This document shows positions 1 through 7,289 of a stretch of 13,412 bases of DNA, in pieces (the first letter of the stretch is position 1; every line of letters begins with the position of its first letter). The position numbers and the translations under genes are program-made. A model generated the notes under the pieces. The model was not told the origin of the DNA. It saw only the letters and a list, made by a program, of their open reading frames with translations, and did not search any database. Origin of the DNA: Betaproteobacteria bacterium (GTDB lineage: Bacteria > Pseudomonadota > Gammaproteobacteria > Burkholderiales > SG8-41); NCBI GenBank assembly GCA_021414185.1, contig JAIOOZ010000569.1:1-13412 (forward strand), read 5' to 3'.

Positions 1-89
1 GCCTGCGACGACGCGAACAGCAGCCCCGACCACACGGCGAAAGCCAGTGCGATACGCACTACCGTATTGATCAAGGGCGGTTTGGTCAT
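1..89 (-). CDS. mshQ: MshQ-position secreted protein, N-terminal fragment
   Basis: Only the first 29 codons are inside the window; the gene runs off the left edge. The start ATG (89-87) has a good ribosome binding site, AAAGGA, about five bases upstream. The peptide begins MTKPPLINTVVRIALAFAVW and continues into a short hydrophobic stretch, which fits a Sec signal peptide with a basic residue and then a hydrophobic core. In MSHA loci the gene after mshP is mshQ, a large exported protein of poorly known role, and the position here matches. The identification rests on gene order and the signal peptide only, since none of the mature protein is visible. A 172-base gap separates it from mshP, unlike the tight packing of the other genes, so it may have its own promoter. 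Confidence 0.55.
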   Translation of the reverse strand, partial: MTKPPLINTVVRIALAFAVWSGLLFASSQ

Positions 90-186
90 ATTCCTTTAAA
101 TATCCGCAAGTTCCGTTCCAGCCTGGGCATGGTCATCAACCAGCTTCGCGCACAACGTTCGTTCGCGAAGGTATTGGTTTATATAG

Positions 187-214
187 CTTTTAATCATCCC
201 ACGTTCATGGTCAA
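187..214 (-). promoter_or_regulatory. possible promoter for the mshQ-position gene
   Basis: In the 172-base gap between mshP and the mshQ-position gene, the minus strand reads TTGACC (214-209), a 16-base spacer, then TAAAAG (192-187). This resembles a sigma-70 promoter with a slightly short spacer. The gap also holds a 7-bp inverted repeat, CTTCGCG at 144-150 with CGCGAAG at 164-170. No gene is seen in the gap on the minus strand. The call is weak because AT-rich matches of this quality occur by chance. Confidence 0.22.
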
Positions 215-261
215 ACAGGAGGAACAAATGCACGTTTTTCAGGGTAGCCGACACGCGGTCA

Positions 262-801
262 TTAACTGCAGCTAAACGTCGGCGCCGGGGCGGTCGGGTC
301 TTTGCATTTGGCGAGCGTCGCCTGCACCTGGCGTTCTACATAGGTGTTGCCCGGCGCGGCATTGGGGCATCCCGCGCCGCCGGGCTGGTTGCAGGCTGTC
401 GAAGTAATGGCATACATGGCGATATTGCGGTTGCCTTCGGTTGTATTGGTCTGCACGCACGTGACCGTAACGGTAAACAGCGATAATGTGCCGGCAAGCG
501 TGCCCGCGGGAATCGTCGTCGGCGACGCCGGGCAGTTCGGCAACACTGCGGTCCCTATCGTGTTGTTCGGATCGAGCGACTGCCACGCTGCCCATTCGAG
601 CCCGGCGCGCGCTGCGTGGTAGGCGCGCACGCCGAGCACGTCGCGTTGCGAGCTGCTTTGCGAATAGCCGGTAATCGAAATAATGAACCCACCAAGCGCG
701 ACCAGCACGACGACGATGAAGATGCCGGTGATAAGCCCGAAGCCGCGTTGACGGGAAGGCGCGCGCAGTACGCTTTGCAATTTAGCCGGCCCGGGCATCA
801 T
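262..801 (-). CDS. mshP: MSHA biogenesis protein MshP (prepilin-like minor subunit)
   Basis: This 179-residue protein has a basic leader ending in SRQRG, then FGLITGIFIVVVLVALGGFI, a single hydrophobic helix typical of a type IV prepilin-like protein. It continues with GVRAYHAARAGLEWAAW, the alanine-rich helix seen in MshP-type proteins. Position 5 after the presumed cleavage site is threonine rather than the glutamate of major pilins. Cysteine pairs in the C-terminal half (NCPASP, TCVQT, TACNQ, GCPN) suggest disulfides in an exported domain. It probably acts as a minor pilin or assembly factor of the MSHA pilus in the inner membrane and periplasm. Its start overlaps the mshO stop in an ATGA arrangement; a second ATG one codon later is equally possible. 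Identity rests on sequence character plus the O-P-Q gene order. Confidence 0.8.
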   Translation of the reverse strand: MMPGPAKLQSVLRAPSRQRGFGLITGIFIVVVLVALGGFIISITGYSQSSSQRDVLGVRAYHAARAGLEWAAWQSLDPNNTIGTAVLPNCPASPTTIPAGTLAGTLSLFTVTVTCVQTNTTEGNRNIAMYAITSTACNQPGGAGCPNAAPGNTYVERQVQATLAKCKDPTAPAPTFSCS

Positions 802-1637
802 GGCGCGTTGCCCACGTGGACTTCATGGAATAACTGGACGGTTTCAAGCTGGCCAGGCGCTGACAAACTGGCAATACCCAGCGTCAACGTGACGAGTCCG
901 ACGCGCTGCGTGACCGGCGTGTAACTGAAGGCGCAGCTCGCGACATTGTTCGCCAGCAATGCATTGCTGCCACCTGTCGGCGGCGTTGGTTGCGCGGCGT
1001 TTATCCCGTAATTCCAGTAACGGCGGATGCTTCCCGCTGCCGGATTCAACGCGTTCGGAATGCATTCGTAAGTCACCGGATATTGCACGACGCTGAAACG
1101 GTTGCCGGGCGACGGAAACGGAAACAGTGTCAATGGGATCGTGATGGTGTTGCCGGCGATGGTTGCGCCAGCCGCAATATTGCCGCCTCCGTACGCATTT
1201 GCGGTGCCGAAGCCAGGGCCGAGATTGAACACGACGATGGACTCACCGCCCGTAAATACCGGCGCGGGCCCGAGCACGTCGAAGGATGTGTCGGCCGCAG
1301 TGAAGTCGAGTATGTTGCCTCCGCCAACGCTGTCGACCTCTGCACGGTAACGGCCGCCACCGCTGGTTTGCAGATATTCGAGGTAGACAGTCGTGCCCAC
1401 GGTGGTGGTGCGTATGCTGTTCGACAATGCGTAACGGATATCGCGCGACATGCGACGCAGCGTGGTGTCTGCGATGTCGCTCAACTCGGTGCGCCGCACC
1501 GCGTCGAAATAGCCTTCGATCGGCCGCCGGATGAACAATGCAATGCCGGCGGCGAGAACCCCCAGTATTGAAATCACGATCACGGTTTCGATCAAGGTCA
1601 TGCCGCGGTTACTGCGTATGGCAGAAAGTATGCGCAT
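798..1637 (-). CDS. mshO: MSHA biogenesis protein MshO (prepilin-like minor subunit)
   Basis: This 279-residue protein opens with a short basic leader (MRILSAIRSNRG) followed by MTLIETVIVISILGVLAAGI. That is a class III prepilin signal, cleaved after the glycine, with glutamate at mature position 5. The next segment, carrying RRTELSDIADTTLRRMSRDIRYAL, is the amphipathic helix of a large minor pilin. The rest is a long beta-rich exported domain with two cysteines (YECIP, ASCAF). Size and position between mshD and mshP fit MshO, which is presumed to help initiate or cap MSHA pili, comparable to the larger minor pseudopilins of type II secretion. It starts one base after the mshD stop and its stop overlaps the mshP start, so it is almost certainly co-translated with both. 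Confidence 0.8.
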   Translation of the reverse strand: MRILSAIRSNRGMTLIETVIVISILGVLAAGIALFIRRPIEGYFDAVRRTELSDIADTTLRRMSRDIRYALSNSIRTTTVGTTVYLEYLQTSGGGRYRAEVDSVGGGNILDFTAADTSFDVLGPAPVFTGGESIVVFNLGPGFGTANAYGGGNIAAGATIAGNTITIPLTLFPFPSPGNRFSVVQYPVTYECIPNALNPAAGSIRRYWNYGINAAQPTPPTGGSNALLANNVASCAFSYTPVTQRVGLVTLTLGIASLSAPGQLETVQLFHEVHVGNAP

Positions 1638-1638
1638 G

Positions 1639-2196
1639 TCAGCTACCGGCGTTCGGCGCGTAACGCGTCCGATATCCCTGTACGGTGACGTCTTCAGAAA
1701 TAATGCCGGTCGTGAATGTCACGGTGACCGTTATCAGCAACGATTCCGCCGCGGGCACGCCTTGCAGGGCCTGCTGCGTAATCGTAATAAGCGCGCTGTA
1801 ATTGGGGGATGCACCGACCGGGTTGCCCGCGATGTCAGTGATGCCGCCGGCCGGCAATGCGAGGTTGTTGTAGTCGTTTACATTGTTGAACGGTGTAACG
1901 GCGCTCGTCCGCGCCTCACCGGCTTCGGGCCCCATCCCCTCGACGAGCGTGGCGCAACCCGCAGCGCTGGTCGCAGTTCTCACGTTAGCATCGGTCGGGT
2001 CGCAATACGTGAACGGCTGCAGCGCGACTTCCTCGAGCAACGCTTCCGCGATCGACAGCGCCTGCTTGCGCGTCATCGGGTCGACCGAACTGCGCGCGGC
2101 GTAATTGAGAGCGCCCAGCACTCCCGCCACCGCAACGCTGACGATGACGATGAACGTAATCAGCTCGATCAGCGTCACGCCGCGCATGCGGCGCAC
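1639..2196 (-). CDS. mshD: MSHA biogenesis protein MshD (prepilin-like minor subunit)
   Basis: The protein is about 185 residues from the GTG at 2196. It begins VRRMRG then VTLIELITFIVIVSVAVAGV, a classic prepilin signal with glutamate at mature position 5. It continues with MTRKQALSIAEALLEEV, a segment characteristic of MshD/PilV-like minor pilins. The frame stays open to a TTG at 2274, but that start would overlap mshC by 68 bases and give an unusually long leader. The GTG at 2196 or the ATG at 2187, both just after the mshC stop, are better starts; none has a strong ribosome binding site, so translational coupling to mshC is likely. It is predicted to be processed by a prepilin peptidase encoded elsewhere and incorporated as a minor pilus subunit. 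Confidence 0.78.
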   Translation of the reverse strand: MRRMRGVTLIELITFIVIVSVAVAGVLGALNYAARSSVDPMTRKQALSIAEALLEEVALQPFTYCDPTDANVRTATSAAGCATLVEGMGPEAGEARTSAVTPFNNVNDYNNLALPAGGITDIAGNPVGASPNYSALITITQQALQGVPAAESLLITVTVTFTTGIISEDVTVQGYRTRYAPNAGS

Positions 2197-2206
2197 TCGC
2201 GCACTG

Positions 2207-2680
2207 TCACGGATTGTGCTGGACAAAGCCGGTCTCCGCTTCGACGGTGATGGTGCGCACGGGGTCGTCCGCAATGGTGCTCGTGATAACGATAGTCTGC
2301 TGCGCGTTGGGCTGCGGTCTGCCGCCGGAATCGAATGCGAACGAGCCTACCGAAACACTCACGCCATTGGGCGGCGCGTTAGTCGCGAGATTTCCGCCTT
2401 GCGAGGGATGCTGCACGGGCGCCGTACAGGCGGCGTCCGAATACGCACCTACTTGCGTGGCGGTCGAGCAAACATAGACATTCGCACGCCGGGCAATCGC
2501 AGCCTTTTGCGAGTAGCGCACCACCGCGATCGACTCATCGTAAAATCCGCGCGACTTGAACGAATCAAGAGCGAAAAAGCGGCCGGCCACCACAGCCGAA
2601 AGAATGCCGGCAATGATCATGGTCACGATAAGTTCGAGCATCGTGAATCCGCCGCTGGATTTCGAATAAGTTATGCGCAT
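2207..2680 (-). CDS. mshC: MSHA biogenesis protein MshC (prepilin-like minor subunit)
   Basis: This 157-residue protein has the leader MRITYSKSSGG and then FTMLELIVTMIIAGILSAVV, a complete class III signal and transmembrane helix with glutamate at mature position 5. The next part, RFFALDSFKSRGFYDESI, followed by a segment ending AAIARRANVYVCS, matches the GspH/FimT-like architecture of MshC, a minor pilin with a small beta domain. Two cysteines (VYVCS, AACTA) could form a disulfide. A 106-base gap containing a strong stem-loop separates it from the upstream pilin gene, so its transcript level may be set separately from that of the major pilin. The ATG at 2680 has only a weak GAG-type ribosome binding site. 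Confidence 0.8.
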   Translation of the reverse strand: MRITYSKSSGGFTMLELIVTMIIAGILSAVVAGRFFALDSFKSRGFYDESIAVVRYSQKAAIARRANVYVCSTATQVGAYSDAACTAPVQHPSQGGNLATNAPPNGVSVSVGSFAFDSGGRPQPNAQQTIVITSTIADDPVRTITVEAETGFVQHNP

Positions 2681-2744
2681 TGGCGCTCAAATGACAACGG
2701 GTGCGGGCTCCATCGCGGAACACCCCACCCGTCGTGGTTATTTA

Positions 2745-2774
2745 GAGGGACGTGTTCAGTAAATCACGTCCCTC
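2745..2774 (-). terminator. 10-bp perfect stem-loop after the mshA-position pilin gene
   Basis: Positions 2745-2754 (GAGGGACGTG) and 2765-2774 (CACGTCCCTC) are perfect inverted repeats around a 10-base loop. They begin 12 bases beyond the stop codon of the 2787-3137 pilin gene. In the direction of transcription the hairpin is followed by TAAATAACC rather than a clean T-run, so it is not a textbook intrinsic terminator. It could be a leaky terminator or an mRNA-stabilising hairpin that keeps the pilin message more abundant than that of downstream mshC-Q. The structure itself is certain; its role is inferred from position. Confidence 0.6.
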
Positions 2775-2786
2775 GCCAAATCACTA

Positions 2787-3137
2787 TCAGCAATTGGCCG
2801 CGATGGCGTTCGCAGCAGATACCACGCCGTTCGTGTCGTTATACGTGACGTTGCAGCCGGCTGGTCCGCCGACCAACGTAAACGTGCTGACGCCACCCGC
2901 CGTATAAGCGCCGGTATACGTCGTGGCTATGATATTGGCTGCCCGCCCGATACCAGTTGCGTCTCCGATCGGAACTCCGGATGCAGCGCCAGCTGTGCCA
3001 ACCGAAATGACGGTACCGTCCACCGCGGTTACGGTCGCCGGACTGGTTCCCGTTGCATAGAACTTTGCCCGCGCAACTTCGACTGCGATAACGACAATTA
3101 ACTCGACCAGCGTAAAGCCTTTAGCAGACTTTCTCAT
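2787..3137 (-). CDS. mshA: MSHA-type pilin with internal N-terminal deletion (mshA slot)
   Basis: This 116-residue prepilin has the leader MRKSAKG followed by FTLVELIVVI, a normal start of a class III signal. After ten mature residues it jumps to AVEVARAKFYATGTSPATV, which aligns with about residue 55 onward of the neighbouring pilin (ALAHAACL). Roughly 37 residues are missing, including most of the hydrophobic helix, the conserved proline region near mature position 22 and the alanine-rich helix. Charged residues fall at mature positions 13, 16 and 18, where a pilin should be purely hydrophobic. The C-terminal half is intact, with a DATGI motif and a terminal cysteine loop (GCNVTYNDT to NC). 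The strong AAAGGAG ribosome binding site and gene order suggest this was the major subunit. It probably cannot assemble as it stands, unless the deletion is a sequence error. Confidence 0.72.
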   Translation of the reverse strand: MRKSAKGFTLVELIVVIAVEVARAKFYATGTSPATVTAVDGTVISVGTAGAASGVPIGDATGIGRAANIIATTYTGAYTAGGVSTFTLVGGPAGCNVTYNDTNGVVSAANAIAANC

Positions 3138-3180
3138 TTTTGCTTCTCCTTTGGTATTTCAAATATTCTGGTGGTGAAAA

Positions 3181-3672
3181 TCAACATCCCGTCGTATCGA
3201 GCACGCCGTAAACCGGCGACTGCCCGACCGCGGTCGGCGAGGTGTATGTAAAGCTGCAATTTGCCGGCACATTGCCCAAAACCGTAATAGTAATTGGAGT
3301 GCCGGCACCGGCGCCGCCCCCGGTCGTGTTGTAGCCGTCGGTCGATGCCGGGCCCACCGTCAGGCCGGCTGCCGCAATAATGCCGGTCGCGTCAGCAGTC
3401 GGATACTGGCCGACGGTAGTCACTACGAGGCCTTCCATCGTCACTGTCGCAGCGCCGCCAGTTGAATTGCACTGCGGGATCGCCACGAGGCAGGCAGCAT
3501 GCGCGAGCGCCGCGCCGCCTTTAACCGCACCCAGCGCCGCATTGAGCTTGGCGATGCGCGCAGAAGTCTGCAACCCGACAAAGCGGGGCAAGGCCGTCGC
3601 GGCAAGAATGCCCAGGATAATAATGACAACTATCAGTTCTATAAGGGTAAAACCCGTTTGCGTCCGCTTCAT
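3181..3672 (-). CDS. mshB: MSHA-type type IV pilin (mshB slot; intact)
   Basis: This 163-residue prepilin is a complete type IVa-like pilin. The leader MKRTQTG is followed by FTLIELIVVIIILGILAATA and LPRFVGLQTSARIAKLN, with glutamate at mature position 5 and proline at 22. Two cysteines lie just after the long helix (AACLVAIPQC), and a C-terminal cysteine loop runs from NCSFTYTSP to the final GC. The start has a good site, GAGGAGA, eight bases upstream. The position before the deleted pilin corresponds to mshB, but it could equally be a major pilin, since the two proteins are paralogues sharing the DATGI motif and a C-terminal disulfide. If the adjacent pilin is truly defective, this is the only full-length pilin visible in the cluster. 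Confidence 0.82.
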   Translation of the reverse strand: MKRTQTGFTLIELIVVIIILGILAATALPRFVGLQTSARIAKLNAALGAVKGGAALAHAACLVAIPQCNSTGGAATVTMEGLVVTTVGQYPTADATGIIAAAGLTVGPASTDGYNTTGGGAGAGTPITITVLGNVPANCSFTYTSPTAVGQSPVYGVLDTTGC

Positions 3673-3720
3673 TTTGAATCTCCTCTAGTGCGCATTTGCG
3701 CAGCAAGTTTCATGCCCAAA

Positions 3721-4281
3721 CTAGGCGTTTGGGCTGTTATTTCGCCATTGGTAAGGTGTAACAGGGGTCAAAGTGACCCCCACGGGGGTCAAAACCTTGC
3801 TTCCTGACGCTTCGACTGTCTGCTTAACGACTTGGGGGCGAAAACGTAACAATTTTATTTCTTTCTCGCCGCCAACCTCAAGATTGCTGCCCCGATTGAC
3901 AGCGTACACTAACTGGTGTTCCTTCTCATCGTAATACCAGTTGCCGGGCGCCACCGGTTCGCGGTATTCACCCCGGTAATTGGCGGGCTCTTCCTGCAGC
4001 CAGCGCAGCGGATTCTCGCTTTCCAGCTGTGCCACTTCACTTTGCCGGTTGGCAATCAGCAGTTCGGCCAGCCGCATTTGCAGGCCCATCTTGATGTTCT
4101 GCGCCGTTGCTTCCATGGAAGCTTTTTCCGCGAGTTCCTGATAGCCCAGCAGGCGATCCAGCCCGATTGCCGCCAGCGAGCAGATGATCACGATGACGAC
4201 TATCAGTTCGATCAGCGTAAACCCCCGCTGTCGGGCAGCGGCAACCGAGATCCGCACGTTCGCTGCCGTTGCCTGGCTCAT
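3721..4281 (-). CDS. MshF-position prepilin-like protein
   Basis: This 186-residue protein has a long leader ending AAARQRG, then FTLIELIVVIVIICSLAAIG, a prepilin signal with glutamate at mature position 5. The mature part has a long helix (ASMEATAQNIKMGLQMRLAE) and then NPLRWLQEEPANYRGEYREP, PGNWYYDEKEHQLVYAVNRG and a basic, threonine-rich tail. The NPxxWL, P-NY-GE and PG-WYYD pattern recalls the periplasmic domain of MshF, and the position directly after mshG matches. It is not a typical pilin: there are no C-terminal cysteines and the helix contains a cysteine. It is probably an inner-membrane minor subunit or assembly factor. It overlaps the mshG stop by ATGA, implying translational coupling. 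A gene symbol is withheld because the match rests on position and short motifs recalled by eye. Confidence 0.65.
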   Translation of the reverse strand: MSQATAANVRISVAAARQRGFTLIELIVVIVIICSLAAIGLDRLLGYQELAEKASMEATAQNIKMGLQMRLAELLIANRQSEVAQLESENPLRWLQEEPANYRGEYREPVAPGNWYYDEKEHQLVYAVNRGSNLEVGGEKEIKLLRFRPQVVKQTVEASGSKVLTPVGVTLTPVTPYQWRNNSPNA

Positions 4282-5504
4282 TTACCTATTGCCACCTTCG
4301 AGAGATCCCAGATCGGCAGGAAGACGCCGAGTGCCAGCACCAGCACCAGCGCGCCGAGGGCTACGATCAGAATCGGCTCGATCTGCGAGGACAGCGTTTT
4401 CAACTCGTACTCGACTTCGCGCTGATACATGTCGGCGATCTCTTCCATCAGGTCGTCGAGCGCGCCGGACTCCTCGCCCACCGCGATCATCTGCATCACC
4501 ACCGGCGTGAAAATGCCCGAGCTCGCGGCCGTGCGCAGCACCGACTCTCCGCGTTCCACGCCGGCACGCATCGCCTCGATGCGGTTCTGCATGTAATCGT
4601 TGTCTACCGTCTGTGCCACCGTCGCCAGCGCCTGCACGACGGGAACGCCGCTGCGCGCGGCAAGCGCAAAGCTGCGCGCGAATCGCGCCAAAGTCGCTTT
4701 CAGGATTATTTTTCCGGCAATCGGCAGCCGCAGCTTCATTTCATCCCACTTCAGCTTGCCGGCCGGCGAGCGCGACCACCAGCGGAACCCCAGGAACACG
4801 CCGACCAGGATGGCGAGCATGAGCGGCCACTGGTTGACCATGAAGTTGGAAAAACCGATCAATATCTTGGTCATCAACGGAAGTTCGGCGCGGAACCCGG
4901 CGTAAATCTTGGCAAACGCCGGAATCACGAAAATATTGATGACGACGATTGCCACCGCCATGGTCGCAACGACGAAAGTCGGATAGCGGATCGCCGACTT
5001 CACCTGCTCACGCATGAATTTCTCGAACTCGAGATGATGGAACAGGTGCAGGAATATCTGCTCGAGCTGGCCGGTCATTTCACCGATGCGTATCATGCTG
5101 ACGTAAAACGGCGTGAATATCGTGGGCTGGCGCGCCATCGACGGTGCGAGTTCGCGTCCCGCATCGAGGCTGTCCCGGATGTCCTTCACCACTGCGGCGA
5201 ATGCGGAATTGCTGGTTGATTCCTGCAGCCCGGTCAGCGCGCGCATGATAGGCACGCCGGCCTTCAGCAGCGTATACATCTGGCGGCTGAACAACAACAC
5301 GTCCTGGTGGCCGACTTTCTCCTGGAAAAACCGCCCGAGCACGTCGTCGCCGGCCGCGGCAGGCGCGCCGGTCGGCTTGATCTCCACCGGCGTAATGCCG
5401 AGATTGAACAGCTGGGCCGCGACGGTGCCGCTGTCCGGGCTTTCCAGCACGCCCTGTACTAATTCACCGCCGGAATTGCGTGCCTTGTAGACGAAATAAC
5501 CCAT
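4278..5504 (-). CDS. mshG: MSHA inner-membrane platform protein MshG (GspF/PilC family)
   Basis: This 408-residue protein belongs to the GspF/PilC platform family. It starts MGYFVYKARNSGGELVQGVL, as family members do, and contains two copies of the T2SSF domain, roughly residues 70-190 and 275-395. The first carries LLFSRQMYTLLKAGVPIMRA and IRIGEMTGQLEQIF; the second carries FARSFALAARSGVPVVQALA and IAVGEESGALDDL. Hydrophobic stretches around residues 175-200, 225-245 and 380-400 give the usual three membrane segments, and the protein ends near LGVFLPIWDLSKVA. It would anchor the MshE ATPase at the cytoplasmic face and drive pilin extraction from the inner membrane. It begins five bases after the mshE stop and overlaps the next gene. 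Length is normal and no lesion is visible. Confidence 0.92.
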   Translation of the reverse strand: MGYFVYKARNSGGELVQGVLESPDSGTVAAQLFNLGITPVEIKPTGAPAAAGDDVLGRFFQEKVGHQDVLLFSRQMYTLLKAGVPIMRALTGLQESTSNSAFAAVVKDIRDSLDAGRELAPSMARQPTIFTPFYVSMIRIGEMTGQLEQIFLHLFHHLEFEKFMREQVKSAIRYPTFVVATMAVAIVVINIFVIPAFAKIYAGFRAELPLMTKILIGFSNFMVNQWPLMLAILVGVFLGFRWWSRSPAGKLKWDEMKLRLPIAGKIILKATLARFARSFALAARSGVPVVQALATVAQTVDNDYMQNRIEAMRAGVERGESVLRTAASSGIFTPVVMQMIAVGEESGALDDLMEEIADMYQREVEYELKTLSSQIEPILIVALGALVLVLALGVFLPIWDLSKVAIGK

Positions 5505-5509
5505 TGCGG

Positions 5510-7216
5510 TCAGGCGTCGTCGAACTGGTTGCTGATGCGCATGGCTTCTTCCACGGTCGTGCGGCCTTCGATCACCAGTTGCGCCGCGTGCGCGCGCAAC
5601 GTGTAACCGCCGATCTCGCGCGTGGCGACTTCGATGAACAATGCCGGGTCTTCCTGGTTGGCCGCTTCGACCACTGCATTGTTCATTTCCAGCATTTCAT
5701 AGACGCCGGTGCGGCCAAGGTAACCGGTGCCGTTGCAGTGCGAGCAACCTTTGCCCTTGGTATAACGATAGTTGTCGACCTTGTTGCCCAGCTCCTGCGC
5801 GAGAAACGCATGCTCCCCGGCGAGCAAAGTGTAGGTTTCGACGCAGCTCTCGCAGATCACCCGCACCAGCCGCTGGGCGAGCACCATTTGCAGCGACAGT
5901 GCGACCATGTAGCGCGGCGCGCCCATGTCGATCAGGCGTATCGGCGTGGTCACCGCATCGTTGGTATGCAAAGTCGACAACACCAGGTGACCTGTCATCG
6001 CCGCCCGCAAGCCGGTCTCGACTGTTTCCTGGTCGCGCATTTCGCCGACCAGTATCACGTCCGGGTCCTGGCGCAATGCCGAGCGCAACACGCGGCCGAA
6101 CGTAAGTTCGATCTTTTCGTGCACCTGCACCTGGTTGATACCGGGCAGGCGGTACTCGACCGGGTCTTCGACCGTGATGATTTTGCGTTCGGGCGTGTTG
6201 AGCTGCGCGAGCGCCGCGTAGAGGGTGGTCGTTTTGCCGCTGCCGGTCGGCCCCGTGACCAGCATCATGCCGCTCGGACGCTGCAATACTGCCTGCACGC
6301 GTTCGAGGATATGCGGCGGCATGCCCAGCTTGTCGAGCGTGAGGATGCCACCGCCCTGATTGAGCAAACGCATGACGACCGATTCGCCGTATTGCGTCGG
6401 CATCGTCGATATACGCACATCGACCATGCTGTTGCGGATCTTGACGTTGAAACGCCCGTCCTGCGGCAGGCGTTTTTCCGAGATATCCAGCCCGGACATC
6501 AGCTTCAGGCGCAGCACCAGCGCGGAAGCAATCTTGGTGTCTGCTTCGGTTTGCAGGTGCAACAAGCCGTCGATGCGAAACCGGATGACCAGCTTGCGTT
6601 CCTGCGGCTCGATATGAATGTCCGACGCGCGCACCTGGGTTGCGTCTTCGAACACCGACTGCAAGAGCTTGACGACCGGCGCTTCCTCGAGTCCGGGCGA
6701 AGCGGCGAGCGCGCCGAAGTCGACGGCGTCATCACCCAGCTCGGCCTGCAGCTCCTGCGCCAACCCGGAGATTTCTCCGGTACGGCGGTATACGCGGTCG
6801 ATAGTGGCGAGCAACTGCGATTCGGTGACCACCGCGATTTCGATGTCGCGCTTGACGATGCGCGCGATCTCGTCATAGGCATTCAGATCGGTCGGATCGG
6901 CCATACCGATCTTCAGCGCTTTGGGGGTGTCTTCGAGAACGAGCGCGCGGAAACGGCGCGCCTGGGTCTCCGGCAGCTTCTGCGTGACCTCGGGTTTGAT
7001 GTTGTAGTATTTGAGATTGATGTACGGAATCTGCAGCTGCTTGGCGAGCGCCTCGGAGATTTCTTCTTCGGTAACGTAGCCCTGCTCGATGAATACACGT
7101 CCGAGCTTGCGACCGCTGCGCTTTTGTTCGTCGAGCGCGAGCTTCAGCTGCTCCTGCGTGAGCAGCTTTTGCTGTACGAGTATTTCGCCTAAGCGAACTT
7201 TTTCCGGTCGGGCCAT
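5510..7216 (-). CDS. mshE: MSHA pilus extension ATPase MshE (c-di-GMP-binding GspE/PilB family)
   Basis: This 568-residue protein is the first gene of the minus-strand cluster. Residues 8-31 and 37-60 form two tandem MshEN motifs (RLGEILVQQKLLTQEQLKLA; KLGRVFIEQGYVTEEEISEA), the known c-di-GMP-binding module. The ATPase core has Walker A GPTGSGKTT at 322-330, the Asp box ITVEDPVEY at 347-355, Walker B DPDVILVGEMRD at 384-395 and the His box TGHLVLSTLHTND at 408-420. Zinc-ligand cysteine pairs are CESC at 455-458 and CSHC at 491-494. All catalytic motifs are intact. It should hydrolyse ATP as a hexamer at the inner membrane to power pilus extension, under c-di-GMP control. The ATG at 7216 has only a weak GGGA upstream. 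Confidence 0.94.
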   Translation of the reverse strand: MARPEKVRLGEILVQQKLLTQEQLKLALDEQKRSGRKLGRVFIEQGYVTEEEISEALAKQLQIPYINLKYYNIKPEVTQKLPETQARRFRALVLEDTPKALKIGMADPTDLNAYDEIARIVKRDIEIAVVTESQLLATIDRVYRRTGEISGLAQELQAELGDDAVDFGALAASPGLEEAPVVKLLQSVFEDATQVRASDIHIEPQERKLVIRFRIDGLLHLQTEADTKIASALVLRLKLMSGLDISEKRLPQDGRFNVKIRNSMVDVRISTMPTQYGESVVMRLLNQGGGILTLDKLGMPPHILERVQAVLQRPSGMMLVTGPTGSGKTTTLYAALAQLNTPERKIITVEDPVEYRLPGINQVQVHEKIELTFGRVLRSALRQDPDVILVGEMRDQETVETGLRAAMTGHLVLSTLHTNDAVTTPIRLIDMGAPRYMVALSLQMVLAQRLVRVICESCVETYTLLAGEHAFLAQELGNKVDNYRYTKGKGCSHCNGTGYLGRTGVYEMLEMNNAVVEAANQEDPALFIEVATREIGGYTLRAHAAQLVIEGRTTVEEAMRISNQFDDA

Positions 7217-7242
7217 ATGAATCCCAAAGCGATCAGCTAATT

Positions 7243-7268
7243 ACGATAATCGTGCTTGCATGAGCACG
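7243..7268. promoter_or_regulatory. two adjacent palindromes in the mshE/trmL divergent region
   Basis: ACGAT-A-ATCGT (7243-7253) and CGTGCT-6-AGCACG (7251-7268) are adjoining, slightly overlapping perfect inverted repeats between the divergent mshE and trmL genes. Such compact palindromes are typical of dimeric regulator sites, though the second could also fold as a hairpin in the mshE leader. Which gene they serve and which regulator would bind are unknown. Confidence 0.35.
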
Positions 7269-7289
7269 TTGTGTACCATGAGTGGCCGC

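Noticed and set aside
2197..2274. Upstream extension of mshD to a TTG at 2274
   Set aside because: It would overlap mshC by 68 bases and give a 30-residue leader; later GTG and ATG starts sit right after the mshC stop.
2105..2848. A 247-codon plus-strand open frame spanning mshC, mshD and the intergenic hairpin
   Set aside because: It crosses two genes with clear prepilin signals and has no domain or start signal of its own.
4269..5219. A 316-codon plus-strand open frame opposite mshG
   Set aside because: Composition is His/Arg-rich and unlike a real protein; the opposite strand encodes a full GspF-family protein.
5480..7192. A 570-codon plus-strand open frame opposite mshE
   Set aside because: It is rich in His, Arg and Asp with no recognisable domain, and lies exactly antisense to mshE, whose motifs are complete. 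It is a by-product of GC-rich codon use.
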